A stretch of 64,000 bases of DNA, taken from assembly GCA_030180135.1 (NCBI GenBank), contig CM058239.1, positions 66,657,823-66,721,822 on the forward strand, in the 5' to 3' direction. The translations under genes and the position numbers were made by a program. This stretch comes from Orychophragmus violaceus. Its lineage: Eukaryota; Streptophyta; Magnoliopsida; Brassicales; Brassicaceae. Positions 54,434 through 64,000 of the stretch are shown in pieces. Position 1 is the stretch's first letter; every line of letters begins with the position of its first letter. Below the pieces are notes generated by a model that did no database searches, was not told the origin of the DNA, and saw only the letters and a list, made by a program, of their open reading frames with translations.

Positions 54434-55324
54434 ATGACTAGCACAAACAATCAAAACACTTTCTCGATCCGGTCTGTCCTTAAGATGGACAAGCTGAACG
54501 GATCAAATTTCTTGACTTGGTCGCGGAACCTGAGGCTAGTTCTCAGACAGGAGAGAAAGGACTATGTCCTTGAGAGAGCTCTCCCCGTGAGGATCGGGTC
54601 CAATGCTTCTCATGCAGTATATGATGCTTGGAATAAGCATTATAATGATGCGGTAGATGTGCGTGGTCTGATATTGGCTACCATGGACTCAGACTTGCGG
54701 AAGCAATATGAGAACATGGAGTCGCCAATAGAGATGATCAGCAGCCTGAAATTGAAATTTCAGGAGCAGATAAGAGTGGAGAGATACCGGTTGGTTAAGT
54801 CTCTCACTAGCTGCAAGCTACCAAATGATAATCCAGTGAGTCCTCATGTCAGTAAAATGATGGGTTACATTGATAACCTGAGGAAACTGGATTATCCAGT
54901 TAGCCAAGAATTGGCAACTGAGATCATTCTGCAGTCACTGCCGTCAAGCTATGATAAGTTCAGAAGGAACTATATCAAGAAAGGCTTAACGAAGACGCTG
55001 ACTGAACTGCATGATATGCTCAAGACAGTTGAGCCAAACGTGAAGAGTACCCTGTACAATCTCATGAATGAGAAGGGTAGGTTTACTAAACCTAATGCTG
55101 ACAAGGGTGAAGACAAAGTTGTCCAGATTTTGAATCATGGCAAGCGTGTGTCTTCTGAGCCCGAGTCAGATACCTCTTACGTTGGTAAGTGCTGCTACTG
55201 TAAAGAGATTGGGCATTGGAAGAGAAATTGCATTAAATTCATGGAAGATGATGAGGAGTTGAAGTTGATGTATGAGACTACTTCCTCAGGTATTCATGTT
55301 ATTACTTCAAGTTCTACCTTATAG
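54434..55324 (+). CDS. C8 Gag protein (copia-type), 296 aa
   Basis: Uninterrupted frame from ATGACTAGC to TAG (55322-55324), the same length and stop as C1 and C2. Signature KLNGSNFLTWSRNLRLVLRQE and zinc knuckle CCYCKEIGHWKRNC. The last knuckle positions keep the C-C-H-C ligands. The sequence after the stop reads VLDTGCGTDICYNMQ. Confidence 0.9.
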   Translation: MTSTNNQNTFSIRSVLKMDKLNGSNFLTWSRNLRLVLRQERKDYVLERALPVRIGSNASHAVYDAWNKHYNDAVDVRGLILATMDSDLRKQYENMESPIEMISSLKLKFQEQIRVERYRLVKSLTSCKLPNDNPVSPHVSKMMGYIDNLRKLDYPVSQELATEIILQSLPSSYDKFRRNYIKKGLTKTLTELHDMLKTVEPNVKSTLYNLMNEKGRFTKPNADKGEDKVVQILNHGKRVSSEPESDTSYVGKCCYCKEIGHWKRNCIKFMEDDEELKLMYETTSSGIHVITSSSTL

Positions 55325-58300
55325 GTATTGGATACTGGTTGTGGCACTGATATTTGTTATAATATGCAGAGCCTGGGCAACAGTAGAACTTTGAAGGAAG
55401 GGCAAGTGAAACTTCGTGTCTGGAAGGAGCTTGGGATGCTGCCTCAGCCGTAGGGTTTTCACTTATAGATCCCTTTGAGGCTTGGTTTTGTATTAAGTAA
55501 TTGCTACAATGTACCTGCTTTAAGCAGAGTTGTCTTTCATTTTCTTGTAAGAATTTGAATGTTTTTCATTTTGATAAAAGACAAGTTTTGTTCTTTTGAT
55601 CTTAATGAAATATTATTTGTAGCACCCTATTCAAGGAATGGGTTTTATATCTTAAACCAAAAGAGTGCCTAAATGTAACATAAATACCAAATCGGTTTAA
55701 ATCTGATGAATTAAACCTGATTTTTCTTGGCATAAAAGTCTTGGTCACATAGAGTAAGTCGGATTCAGAAATCCCATAGTGATGCACTATTGGTCTCATT
55801 TGATCGGATATCTTATGAGACTTGAATTCTGTTTACTGGACCAAAAGACAAAGGGGCCTATCTTAGCCGAGCTAGAGAAAGGCCCAAAGGCTTATTGGAG
55901 ATTGAACATACTCATGTATGTGGTCCGATGAGCAGTAATGCCAGAGAAAATTTCCTGTACTTCATTGTCTCTACTGATTAATTCAGTGAGTAGGACTGTG
56001 TTCATTTGATGAGACACAAGTCGGAATTCTTTGACATGGTCGAAAGAGTTCCAGAATGAAGTATAGAATCTGAATGACAGAAGTATTAAGACTCTGAATT
56101 AGATCATGAGTGAGAATACTTAAGTCATTGATTGTGTGATCATCTGAATGAGTCTGAAATCGTTTCACAGCTCATTTCTCCTGAAAAACCTGGAGGTGTT
56201 TCTGTGAGAAAGAATCAGATCTTATTAGAAATGATTAAAGATGAGTCACACGAATTTTCCATGATATTATTTAAGAATAACGCTCTAGAAATATCTAAGT
56301 TTACGCTGAAAAGGTTCCACCAATATCAGTTGAAAGACACCACGTAAATGTGGATTGGAATCGATCCAAATTCGTCTTTACTGAGTATTTGTAGTTGTGC
56401 TACTTCGCTGGTTGTCCTAGGGAAACCAAGGCTTGTTACCTTTTACGTCCATTCTGTTTTCTAAGAGGGGAAGTTACTTTCCAAGAAGAACAGTGGGAGT
56501 AAAAACGTAACTCGAAGAAATTCGAGCTCAACCTCTTGAGGGAGAGCAGCGGATGTATTTACAGATTTCTGTAGAATCTACACCCGTAAAGCCTGAAGTT
56601 CGCAGATCTGAATGAATCAGTTGCTAATCCGAGAGTGATTTCTCGTCATTAGTTGAACCTGATGATCATTGAAAGTTCGCATGATCTGATGATCATTGAA
56701 AGCGACGAACCTGCGAAATTCAAAGAAGCGAAAGTAAGCCCAGACTCCGAAAATTACACTATGTGTAAGTTAGCTTCATTGATCCATTCATGGATGGAAG
56801 CAAACATATCGGAGTTGGAATCTTCGTTCTGTTGAAGTAGTCAAGGTTTTGACTTGAACAGGAACGAAATGGAACTGTGCGTTTACTAATAGATTAGTGG
56901 GAGCGATATTGCATTTCTCATAATGTATGTCGATGACATACTGATTCTCGGAAATAACGTCCCAATGCTGCAGTCGGTAAAGGACTGGCTTGGGAGTTGG
57001 TTTTATGATTGACATGGGTAAAGCCACGTAGTTCTTGGATTTTGGATCTAAAGATAGAGATCCGAAAGAGCTGGTAGGACAAAGTCAGGATTCTTAAATT
57101 GACAAAGTCCTACACGTTTTCAGCAATCCAAGAAAGGTTTTATGCCAATGTCACATGGCATTACGTTAAGCAAGAAACAGTATCCTACGATATCTGCTGA
57201 GCTTGAATGCATGGATGAGATTCCATATGCGTCGGCAGTTGGATCTATCATATATGCCATGACACGTACTTGTTTTGATGTTGCTTTAATATTAAGCAAA
57301 ACAAGTAAAAGACCAGTCAAATCCAGCAAAGAATCACTGGATTGCCGTAAAGAATATCCTAAAGTATTTGAGGAATACTAAGAATAAATTCTTGATTTAC
57401 GGAGAAAGTGAGGTGCTATGAGTCGGTAGAGTCTGAAAGGCAAGTTTCCAACGGACAAAGATGATTTCCGGTCACAGTCCGGTTATATCTTGTGTCTGTC
57501 TGGCGGTGCAAGGCACTGTTGCTGACTCCATGACTTAAGCTGAACATTTCGCAGCTTGGAAAGCGGCGAAAGAGGTTGTTTGGAAAGAAGAGTTCGTCAC
57601 TGAACTTGATGTGATTCCCAGCATAGATAAGACTGGCTGCACATCAGAGGTCCAAACACCTTGAGGATAGGTATAACCTATTCCGCGAGATAAATGACAG
57701 AGATGTTAAGTAGATCAGCAAGTTTCAATGAATGAGAACGTTGCTAATCTATTTAACAAAGCCACTCCTTAGGCCTAAGCACGAGTCACGGACTGTTGCT
57801 GTAGGATAAGTGAAATTAAGATGTAGTCTAAATTTCAGTGGGAGTTAGTAAAGGGCTCTATTTAGTTATTGACATGTTCTTGAAAAACATTTTATGATGT
57901 TTATTGAAATTATTATTTCATGATTATTTTAACTGTGATGAAATAATCGTTCCAAAATGATATGAACCATTTTATAGGTCATCGAAGTAAGTGACTTGAT
58001 CTTGAGTTATCAAAGTCATTTAGCTTGATCATGAGACCCTATATTTGATAGATGGCTTATATCGTCCTGTCCCTAGTCGAAGGTTGTTGAAATTGGAACA
58101 CCAACAACCGTGTGAGACTAGATTGGTATGTGACTTATGACAAAGTCTCAGTGTGTCATAGATGCGCGGCATCAAAGTCAGTACATAGGTGTATGTAGGG
58201 TACATACGACCGGACAAGACCCGATTATAAGAACTCTTCAGGATATTTATATCTGTGTCATAAGAGATTCTTACTACGACTATAGAGTATAGTCCTTAGA

Positions 58301-58679
58301 CCTGAGTTCGCATGCATGTGACTGCACATGAACTAATGCGCTTTGATCATTGTCTAATACTGTCGTTAAGCGATAGTTATAAGGACCTTGTTTGGGTGTA
58401 TTATGAAGTGAGTAGTTTGCAGTGATGGAACAAGACGGGATTTGTCCCTCCAATATAAATGGAGTGAATATCTCTAGGCCAATCGGAGATTTGAATACTG
58501 GAAAATGCATGGCCATGCTCAAACGGACTTTCCCGAGTCGTTTGGATTGTCAGTATCAAATCAGAGTCCGATGAACAAGATTAGGCTTTATAAGGATGAC
58601 ACTAATCTTGCCTTATGACTAATCGAGATATTGAGACAAAAGGATTATGAATACAGAGATTCCAGTTCAAGTGGGAGAT
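55325..58679 (+). pseudogene. C8 decayed pol region
   Basis: Same architecture as C2: truncated protease, an integrase relic (EHTHVCGPMSSNARENFLYF, about 55900, stopping after MVERVPE), a reverse-transcriptase relic MPMSHGITLSKKQYP with YASAVGSIIYAMTR (57142-57300) and RNase H pieces. No usable Pol frame. Minus-strand frames at 56788-57027, 58029 and 58280 are shadows. Confidence 0.85.
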
Positions 58680-59294
58680 TGTTGGAATTATGTCCAGTAA
58701 TCTCTGTACTGTCTCTAGAACGTAAGAGTATGTCAATGATCAGACATAAGTCATATAATACTGGGGGTCATGATGGCTTGCTAGAGTCCGCTCATGATCT
58801 ATAAGTCTTGGACTTATTGCCTTTATTATATGATCCCATATGGGTCACACGCCTAAGCTAACGGGAAAATACGAAGGAACGGTTTAGCAGAAGTACGGTA
58901 AAAGTGCTAGGCATTTACGGTACTTAGAGAGTATAAAGGGCCTGATTAAATCCATGGGATTTAATCAGAACTGAGAATTGGGCCCAAAAGCCCATGAGAA
59001 CTAAAGGGAGTTTTAATGAATAAAACTTGACCTAAAGCTCTCCAAAAGCACATCCTCTCTCTGCGCCTCCTCTCTGTCTGGTCTAGCAGCCATTTTCTGT
59101 GATTGCGTGTGTGAGCCTTTGGAGGATCCATCCCTTGGTGGTTCTGCTGATCTCTGACCCATACCATCTCTTTCCGCTGCACAAACAGGTATAAGGTGAG
59201 ATCTATTAAGTTTCTAAATAAGAGAACCTAGATCTGCATGTTTAGTAGATGAATCAATTGAGAATTGAATCAGGAAACACTAAACATTCCAACA

Positions 59295-59713
59295 CCAAAA
59301 CCCTTGGAGAGAATCTGTTTGAGTGGACCAGAGACATGTGTGCATGTTTTGGAGCATATCTACCCAACCAGAAGGAGTTAGGCTACAAATCAAATTGTTC
59401 CAGAAACTTAACTCATCAAGGAGTCACAGAGAAGTTGAATTGGTTCAAAATCTTTTGAACATGAAGAAGATATTCAAGTTACAACTGGACAAACTTTCAA
59501 GGAACCTGCTAGAGACCAACGACCAATTATTGAAGAATTCAGATCAAACCAGGATGAAACAAGTTGTAAACCAACTTGTTTTGGAAACCTTACTCATCAT
59601 AGGCTCAGGGGGAATTGGATTCGGTTTAATAAAATTTGTGGTTTAAAAGTTATTCAACTTTTAAACCAATGGATTCCCAGCTTGCCTTATTTGGAACCTT
59701 CTGGATTTGAGTG
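59295..59713 (+). repeat. G7 3' LTR, remainder, truncated at the F-box junction
   Basis: Matches the G7 5' LTR from about 32366 to 32779 (GGAACCTTCTGGATTTGAG), and then switches to F-box-like coding sequence. The last roughly 730 bp of the LTR are missing. Confidence 0.85.
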
Positions 59714-59965
59714 AACTGGCGGGATGAGGATGATTTGAAGACCGCTTATGAATTTTGGGCGAGATTGAAGAAGCCCTTGCATAGCATCAATGTTCGGAAG
59801 AAGCAGGTGTACATCCAATCGTTACTGAACATGATGCCCCCTGAATCTTGCCACCTTCGTGATCTGGAAATCGCCTGTCCAGACTGATTTCATTACAAAC
59901 GGTGTCTGAAATTCTTCCACATGTATTGAGGAACAAAGTTCTTGCTTGTTTTAATTTCAGAATTT
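59714..59965 (+). pseudogene. F-box protein gene, 3' half
   Basis: An open frame from AAC (59714) reads NWRDEDDLKTAYEFWARLKK, VRKKQVYIQSLLNMMPPESC and HLRDLEIACPD to a TGA at 59885. The frame then continues FHYKRCLKFFHM, and after a one-base shift it reads LRNKVLACFNF. The C-x-C...HYKRC-type Cys-rich end is what this plant F-box family has at its C-terminus. The 5' half ends VIDFFN at 12727-12729 on the same strand, and both junctions share AAC, so the halves rejoin without loss of frame. The match is from memory of the family; only alignment to an intact paralogue can confirm it. Confidence 0.6.
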
Positions 59966-60445
59966 CTCGTACTCTGTTTTTTTTTTTAAGTTTCTCGTCT
60001 AAATTAGAAGTACTCTATTTTTATATATAAAAGATCGTCTTTTGTATCTCCGGAATATTTTGTCTCTACCATTTCCCTGAAAATCGAATGAAATCGAGTA
60101 CGACTAGGTAGAAGTTCTACCTAGTTTCACGAATAAATTAATTTGAATGTCCGTTGAGAAAGTTTAAAATTTAGGGTTTGCATGATTGATTTGGGGATTT
60201 TATTATATGATCCGACTCGGGTAAAGTCGGGTTAGCTTGCGTCTCTCGGGCAAATTGGGTCAGATCCGAAAATCCCCGAAATTCTTGGTTGAGTCGGGTT
60301 TAAAGATATAATTATTCAATTTTACTCTGTTTTTTTAGTAACTTACTTTGTTTTCTATTTAAAAATAATGTTAAACAATATTAAAAATATAATAGGGGCA
60401 TTTGAGATGAGTTTTGGTGAAAGTAGTATTTGAGACGAATCCCTA
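59966..60445. other. Intergenic with a CGGGT-rich patch
   Basis: AT-rich DNA. 60205-60300 repeats GTCGGGTT/CTCGGG words as in degenerate hAT-type ends. A perfect 23-bp palindrome is listed separately. Confidence 0.4.
60103..60125. repeat. Perfect 23-bp palindrome ACTAGGTAGAA-g-TTCTACCTAGT
   Basis: Arms of 11 bp with a single-base centre. The same 11-mer ACTAGGTAGAA occurs at 61114-61124, and CACCTAGTTTCGAATAA at about 61187 parallels the right arm with its flank (ACCTAGTTTCACGAATAA). The two sites bracket the MADS-box relic. Confidence 0.9.
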
Positions 60446-61040
60446 TTCTCTGTGACGCCGATGTTGCTCTTATCATCGTCTCCAACACCGCAAGAGTTAT
60501 CATTTCTCCAGGTAATAATAAAATATTCTTTTTGTTTTGGGTTAATTAGATATTTAGGGGAAAAAACTTTTTTGGGGTTCTATATCTTAAGAAAACGATT
60601 GAAAACAAAGCAAAGTGTTATTTTCTCCGTGTATGCATTTTTTTTTGGTTTGTTTGGCTAAATTTTACGGTTGATGGTGATATATTTGTTCTGGGTTTTG
60701 TGGATAAGGACTTCAGATTGTGTCTCTGAAATTTGAGAGTTGCAATCACATAGTTATAAATCCTAATTGGGGTAAAACATAAAGCAAACTTGAGAGATTA
60801 CAATTTGCAACTGAGTTTGTCTCTCCTTTGGAAAAACATTGTGTTTCTTCTTGTGGTAAAGTTCCGGTCTTTCATTTTGGTTTAACGTTGTACTATTTGT
60901 TTGTGAGCAGGAGACTCAAGGGTAAAGAGCTTGATGGTATGAGTTTCTCGGATCTTATTTCTCTTGAAAACCAGTTGAATGATAGTTTGCAGTGTCAAGG
61001 ATCAAAAAGTAAAGACATAGAACAATTTTTAAAAGATTGC
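60446..61040 (+). pseudogene. MADS-box transcription factor relic (AGL18-like)
   Basis: 60446-60512 encodes ILCDADVALIIVSNTARVII and SP, the second half of a MADS DNA-binding domain, followed by GTAATA, a plausible donor. 60911-60988 encodes RLKGKELDGMSFSDLISLEN and QLNDSL after a GAGCAG acceptor; this is the start of a K-box and closely resembles AGL18 as I remember it. A frameshift after that (the wording for VKDQK is still visible) and a stop at 61041 end the similarity. The first half of the MADS domain and everything after the K-box start are missing. The intron between the pieces is retained, so this is a DNA-level fragment and not a retrocopy. Confidence 0.75.
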
Positions 61041-61290
61041 TAACACTAAATCAGTTTGTGAATATTTTCTGACTTGCCAATTTATCTTTTGATTCAGACA
61101 CAAATCTTGTTCAACTAGGTAGAAAGATCCCGTTTATAGGTAAGAGAAAGACTTTTCAAATTGTATCAGCATTGTCTTTCTTGTTTCACCTAGTTTCGAA
61201 TAAGTTGACGGAAAATGGGTTTATGGCGGTTATGGACCACCGGGTGCGCTCAGGGAGATAACTCCTAGAAAGTATTTGCGGGATAGAGCC
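61041..61290. other. Intergenic with ACTAGGTAGAA inverted motif pair
   Basis: ACTAGGTAGAAAG (61114) and TTTCACCTAGT (61184-61194) form an imperfect inverted pair about 60 bp apart. Nothing else was recognised. Confidence 0.4.
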
Positions 61291-61765
61291 GTGTTTAAAA
61301 TGGAGCGAGGCGCATTGAGGATACAAGGTCCTAACCTTGCACACTGAGCCTAGGCGCACGCTCAGGCGCGCCTTTGATACCTGAGGGATAGGGAAGTTAC
61401 AACTCTGTATATCTGAATAGCTAGAGGAAATCAGGAAATTGTAGGGTTTTAGTCAGAAAATGGGCTTTGTTAGAGAGCTAAGGAAACCAAAGCCCAAAAA
61501 GTAAGCTTTTTTAGAGAGAACTAACTAACTTAAAGCCCAAATAGTAAGTAAATAGCCTAGAGCTAAAGAACCCAAAGCCCAAAAAGTAAGCTTCTTCCTC
61601 CTAAAACATATTTTACGTACATAGCCTCACCTCCACTGCCCATGGCTCCGGAAAAAGCGAACCAAGCCGCACACTTTATTGACAGAGCCTCGCCCCAACC
61701 CCTTGAGGCGATTTTCTCATAGCCCTGATGCGCCTCGGCGCGCCTAGGGCGCGCTTTTTAAACAC
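61291..61765. mobile_element. MITE-like element with GTGTTTAAAA inverted ends
   Basis: GTGTTTAAAATGGAGCG at the left and GCGCTTTTTAAACAC at the right form inverted ends. Both ends continue into G+C-rich GCGCC/AGGCGC words (GCGCCTAGGGCGCGC at the right). The middle (about 61390-61620) is AT-rich with AAAGCCCAAA words. No clear target duplication. Confidence 0.55.
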
Positions 61766-62348
61766 ATGGATATAGTTACTCGCCTGATGTACCTTCATTT
61801 TCATGTATGATCTTCATTGCTTTTGCATTCTTCTCTCGATTGTTCATTACCCAATTTGTCTTAATACTACTTGTGTGGAAAAAAATAGTGTAATTCGCGG
61901 GACATTAAACCCGAGAATCTACTGGTTACGAGTAGCGCTACAGTGAGCGAAATATCCAGGGTGATAAAATGACATATGAATCATTGATCTTCAATAATAC
62001 TTCATATGTATCTTGTGGGATAAACATCCAATTGGTTGTTGTTACATGATGATGATGATCAACTGGGTCGATCTCCAGGGACCCCAGTCTTCAATGCTCT
62101 AAAATATTTTCTAGGTCATGTTTCTTTCTAACAACTTTAAGCTTGGTCATTAGTGTATAGAGAGAATAAGCGAATATATTTTGTTGTTGGATTCCGGAAT
62201 CAATATCAGGTATAACGTATAGTGGCAGAGCTGCAGACATGGGCAGTGAGAGTTACTATGTATTGTACGATATTGGGACAGTACTTGTGTCTTGCTGATA
62301 TGTTTGTGGTAGATACTTATGTTTGCATACTTTCTTTCTGAGTTGACA
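61766..62348. other. Intergenic, nothing recognised
   Basis: AT-rich; may contain decayed upstream exons of the fragment at 62349, but none could be identified. Confidence 0.4.
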
Positions 62349-62477
62349 GTTTGGCGTAAGCTTGAAGAAGAGAACCGAGAATTTTTCAAAGTATATTATC
62401 TTAGACTCTTGGTGAAACACTATATAATGGAATATAATAAGCTGCTTGAGAAACATGCAGGCGTCAGACGCATCTAA
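62349..62477 (+). pseudogene. Fragment of a plant-specific TIGR01589-type protein gene
   Basis: The frame reads VWRKLEEENREFFKVYYLRL and then VKHYIMEYNKLLEKHAGVRR I, then TAA (62475-62477). The pattern VWxKLEEENxEFFKxYYxRLxxKxxIxxxNxLLExH is what I recall from the plant-specific domain TIGR01589 (function unknown). It follows TTGACAG, a possible acceptor. The upstream half of the domain (the QNLIERCL-like helix) was not found, so I call it a fragment. Confidence 0.5.
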
Positions 62478-63568
62478 TAGGATTTGCTTCCAGCGAAAAT
62501 AGGAATGGTTCTCATGTTCCATCAAGTAAGATATGATCTGGGACTAGATGGACTTTCATTTTCTATAAGTTTATATTATATGTTCCCATATATATGAGAG
62601 CTCATCTTGTTGAACCATACTTTTTTCTCCAGAAACGAATGTGCTAACGACTGTCTTTTGGAAACTTTCTTTGTATCCTTCTTTATGCCACTTCTTATTT
62701 CTTGCACAATTGTTTTCTTTTTGTTAATATTCAACTTTTCATTAGTTTCTCTTACACTTTCTAAATACCAAGGCTCCTTTCCCACCTTACCTTTGTAGTA
62801 AAATTTTCCAAAGCTATCTTTATTGTGAAACTTGGATAAGGCCATCTATGGTAATTACTTTGAGCTCTATCTCTCCCTTTTTGTTGCTATCATTACAAAT
62901 TATATGTATCTTGGATGTTTTTTTAATACGTATATTTAAAGCTGGAAGTCATGTTTGTCTACATGTCACCACTAGAATAGCGAAAAATAGCTCAAGTGAA
63001 CCCTTTTCATTTCACCTGCCGTAAGAGTTGCCAACTTTCTATGGATATAAGAAGTATCAACCGAAGCGAGCTTTTCTGGTTTAAAAACATCCACCAGTCC
63101 TGCGTATTTAGAGATCTTTGATTTCTACAAACTTGGGTAGATTTATGGGTGGATGAAACTCTTACATGGATCGATAAAGAAACCCTTTTCACTTACTGAA
63201 TACTACGAGAAATTGAACTGCAACGATATTCTTAGACTCTAATTGGAAGGGAAAATTGATAGGATCATGATTAGAAGTCTCATTTGAGATTAGTTGTGCA
63301 TTCATTGACTTGGTTCATATTATATCTTACAGCTCACACAGTAAAGGAAGAGTCTAAAGTTTCTACCCCCATGATCATGGTTTGAGATCTTCTCAAAGAA
63401 AGATAACCATCGGCGGCTTCGCTTGTGGACTATGTCGGTGTAGATTTTCCCTCCCACTCAGACCCTGATAACTAGCTGTGATCTCTACGTCTACCTGACG
63501 ATTCAACAGAAAACTGTTGATCACGACGATAAAACATGCCGTTTTGATCCAACACATACTTTTCATCC
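62478..63568. other. Intergenic, no supported gene
   Basis: Contains an 89-codon minus-strand frame (62845-62576) rich in Lys without any recognisable domain. AT-rich otherwise. Confidence 0.4.
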
Positions 63569-63789
63569 GAGAAGTCTGAGAGATATTTAAGTTGGAAATT
63601 TAAATTATAAATTATAAAAATTATTTTGAGGGAAATTTTGGATATATAAATTAAACATGGGACTTTTGGACATATGTAAACTAAAATTACATAAACTTTA
63701 GTCAATTTTAACCATTTAAGGTTTATTTGGTTCAAATTATTTATTTTTTATTTAATTTCAGGGTTAGTTAAATACTTCTCAGACTTCTC
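63569..63789. mobile_element. 221-bp MITE with GAGAAGTCTGAGA inverted ends
   Basis: The left end GAGAAGTCTGAGAGATATTT and the reverse complement of the right end (GAGAAGTCTGAGAAGTATTT) match over 18 of 20 positions. The interior is AT-rich and non-coding. No unambiguous target duplication was seen. Confidence 0.75.
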
Positions 63790-64000
63790 ACGGAAGTCTA
63801 CGCCGTCGTCATATTCTAAGCTCTTCTTTCTGCAAATGTTTGGGATCTATACGAAATAAGTCATTTTTTCTATGTACTTTGTCTAGATCTAAACAAAAAA
63901 TAGGTTTTTATATATTTATCGTTTTACATCCATTCGGTTTTAAGTCCGAGTCATCCCCTTTTTCATATGTACTCTTTGTATAGATCTAAACAAAAGATAG
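63790..64000. other. AT-rich end of window, nothing recognised
   Basis: Contains two copies of a TAGATCTAAACAAAA-type word (about 63882 and 63979), about 97 bp apart. No gene. Confidence 0.4.

Larger units (their letters stand above)
52004..59294 (+). mobile_element. C8: Ty1/copia-type element, plus strand, second LTR subfamily
   Basis: LTRs TGTTGGAATTATGTCC...ATTCCAACA at 52004-52638 (635 bp) and 58680-59294 (615 bp). The only clear difference is a 20-bp deletion in the 3' copy near 59044. Target duplication CCAAA (51999-52003; 59295-59299). Primer site TGGTATCAGAGCC begins at 52640 and polypurine tract GTGGGAGAT precedes 58680. Gag is uninterrupted and pol is decayed with the same relics as C1 and C2. 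The LTRs are clearly different from those of C1/C2 although the internal regions are close. Confidence 0.95.
32311..59713 (+). mobile_element. G7: gag-only LTR retroelement, plus strand, with many nested insertions
   Basis: The own sequence is 32311-34103, 35034-35926, 50707-52003 and 59295-59713. It has a 5' LTR (first 3 bp missing), primer site TCTGGTATCAGAGCC (33514), a leader, an acidic N-terminal Gag extension, a Gag core, a CCHC knuckle, a family-specific tail, the polypurine tract GAGGGAGAG (51929-51937) and a truncated 3' LTR. No Pol. Its LTR start TGATGAGGACATC and its last coding word EGEYDEDI resemble those of G4 and G5 (EGGNDEDI), suggesting that it is a deletion derivative depending on such chromoviruses. 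Confidence 0.8.

Noticed and set aside
62576..62845. 89-codon minus-strand frame starting MALSKF
   Set aside because: AT-rich, Lys-rich, no domain, no supporting context; chance frame more likely.

Overview
This is plant nuclear DNA, most likely Brassicaceae. The proteasome alpha-1 gene (6860-8941, minus) encodes a protein nearly the same as I recall Arabidopsis PAF1/PAF2 to be. The repeat families also fit: a CACTA element with CACTACAAGAAAACA ends and CCGTCGG subterminal repeats, cggttcgggt-type hAT relatives, and chromovirus LTRs with initiator-Met primer sites. The genus cannot be decided from the sequence.

Layout. 1-2670 is the right-hand part of a CACTA transposon. 2671-12180 is ordinary gene space: a two-exon gene for a small protein with a secretion signal (3044-3446, minus), a MITE-like element, the proteasome gene with its promoter, and repeat debris. 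An F-box gene starts at 12181. It breaks at about 12729 and appears to resume about 47 kb later at 59714, so almost everything between is transposon sequence sitting inside one now dead F-box gene. 59966-64000 holds gene fragments (an AGL18-like MADS-box relic and a TIGR01589-like relic) and small MITEs.

The 47-kb nest can be read layer by layer, because most insertions keep their target duplications. The base layer is two copies of a gag-only LTR element, G3 (minus) and G7 (plus), joined 5' LTR to 5' LTR at about 32.3 kb. G3 was entered by copia C2 (minus; duplication ATAAT), and one LTR of C2 was entered by copia C1 of the same family (plus; TCTGG). The leader of G7 was entered by a hAT (CAAGCATC). 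Its gag was entered by gypsy G4 (TTACC), which was entered by a solo LTR, L (GGGTC). L was entered by a truncated copia, C6, and C6 by gypsy G5 (TAGGA). The 3' LTR of G7 was entered by copia C8 (CCAAA). LTR divergence counted by eye agrees with this order: about 14 differences in G4, but one in G5, which lies inside it.

How the parts relate. G5 is the only element here with an intact gag-pol frame (1594 codons). It is probably a CRM-type (centromeric) chromovirus whose Pol frame runs into the 3' LTR. G3 and G7 share its LTR edges, primer site and end-of-Pol motif but carry only gag, so they look like dependants of such elements. C1, C2 and C8 all keep an uninterrupted 296-residue Gag, all have the same TAG between gag and protease, and all share a ruined pol. 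That pattern suggests a copia family that spread after losing its own polymerase.
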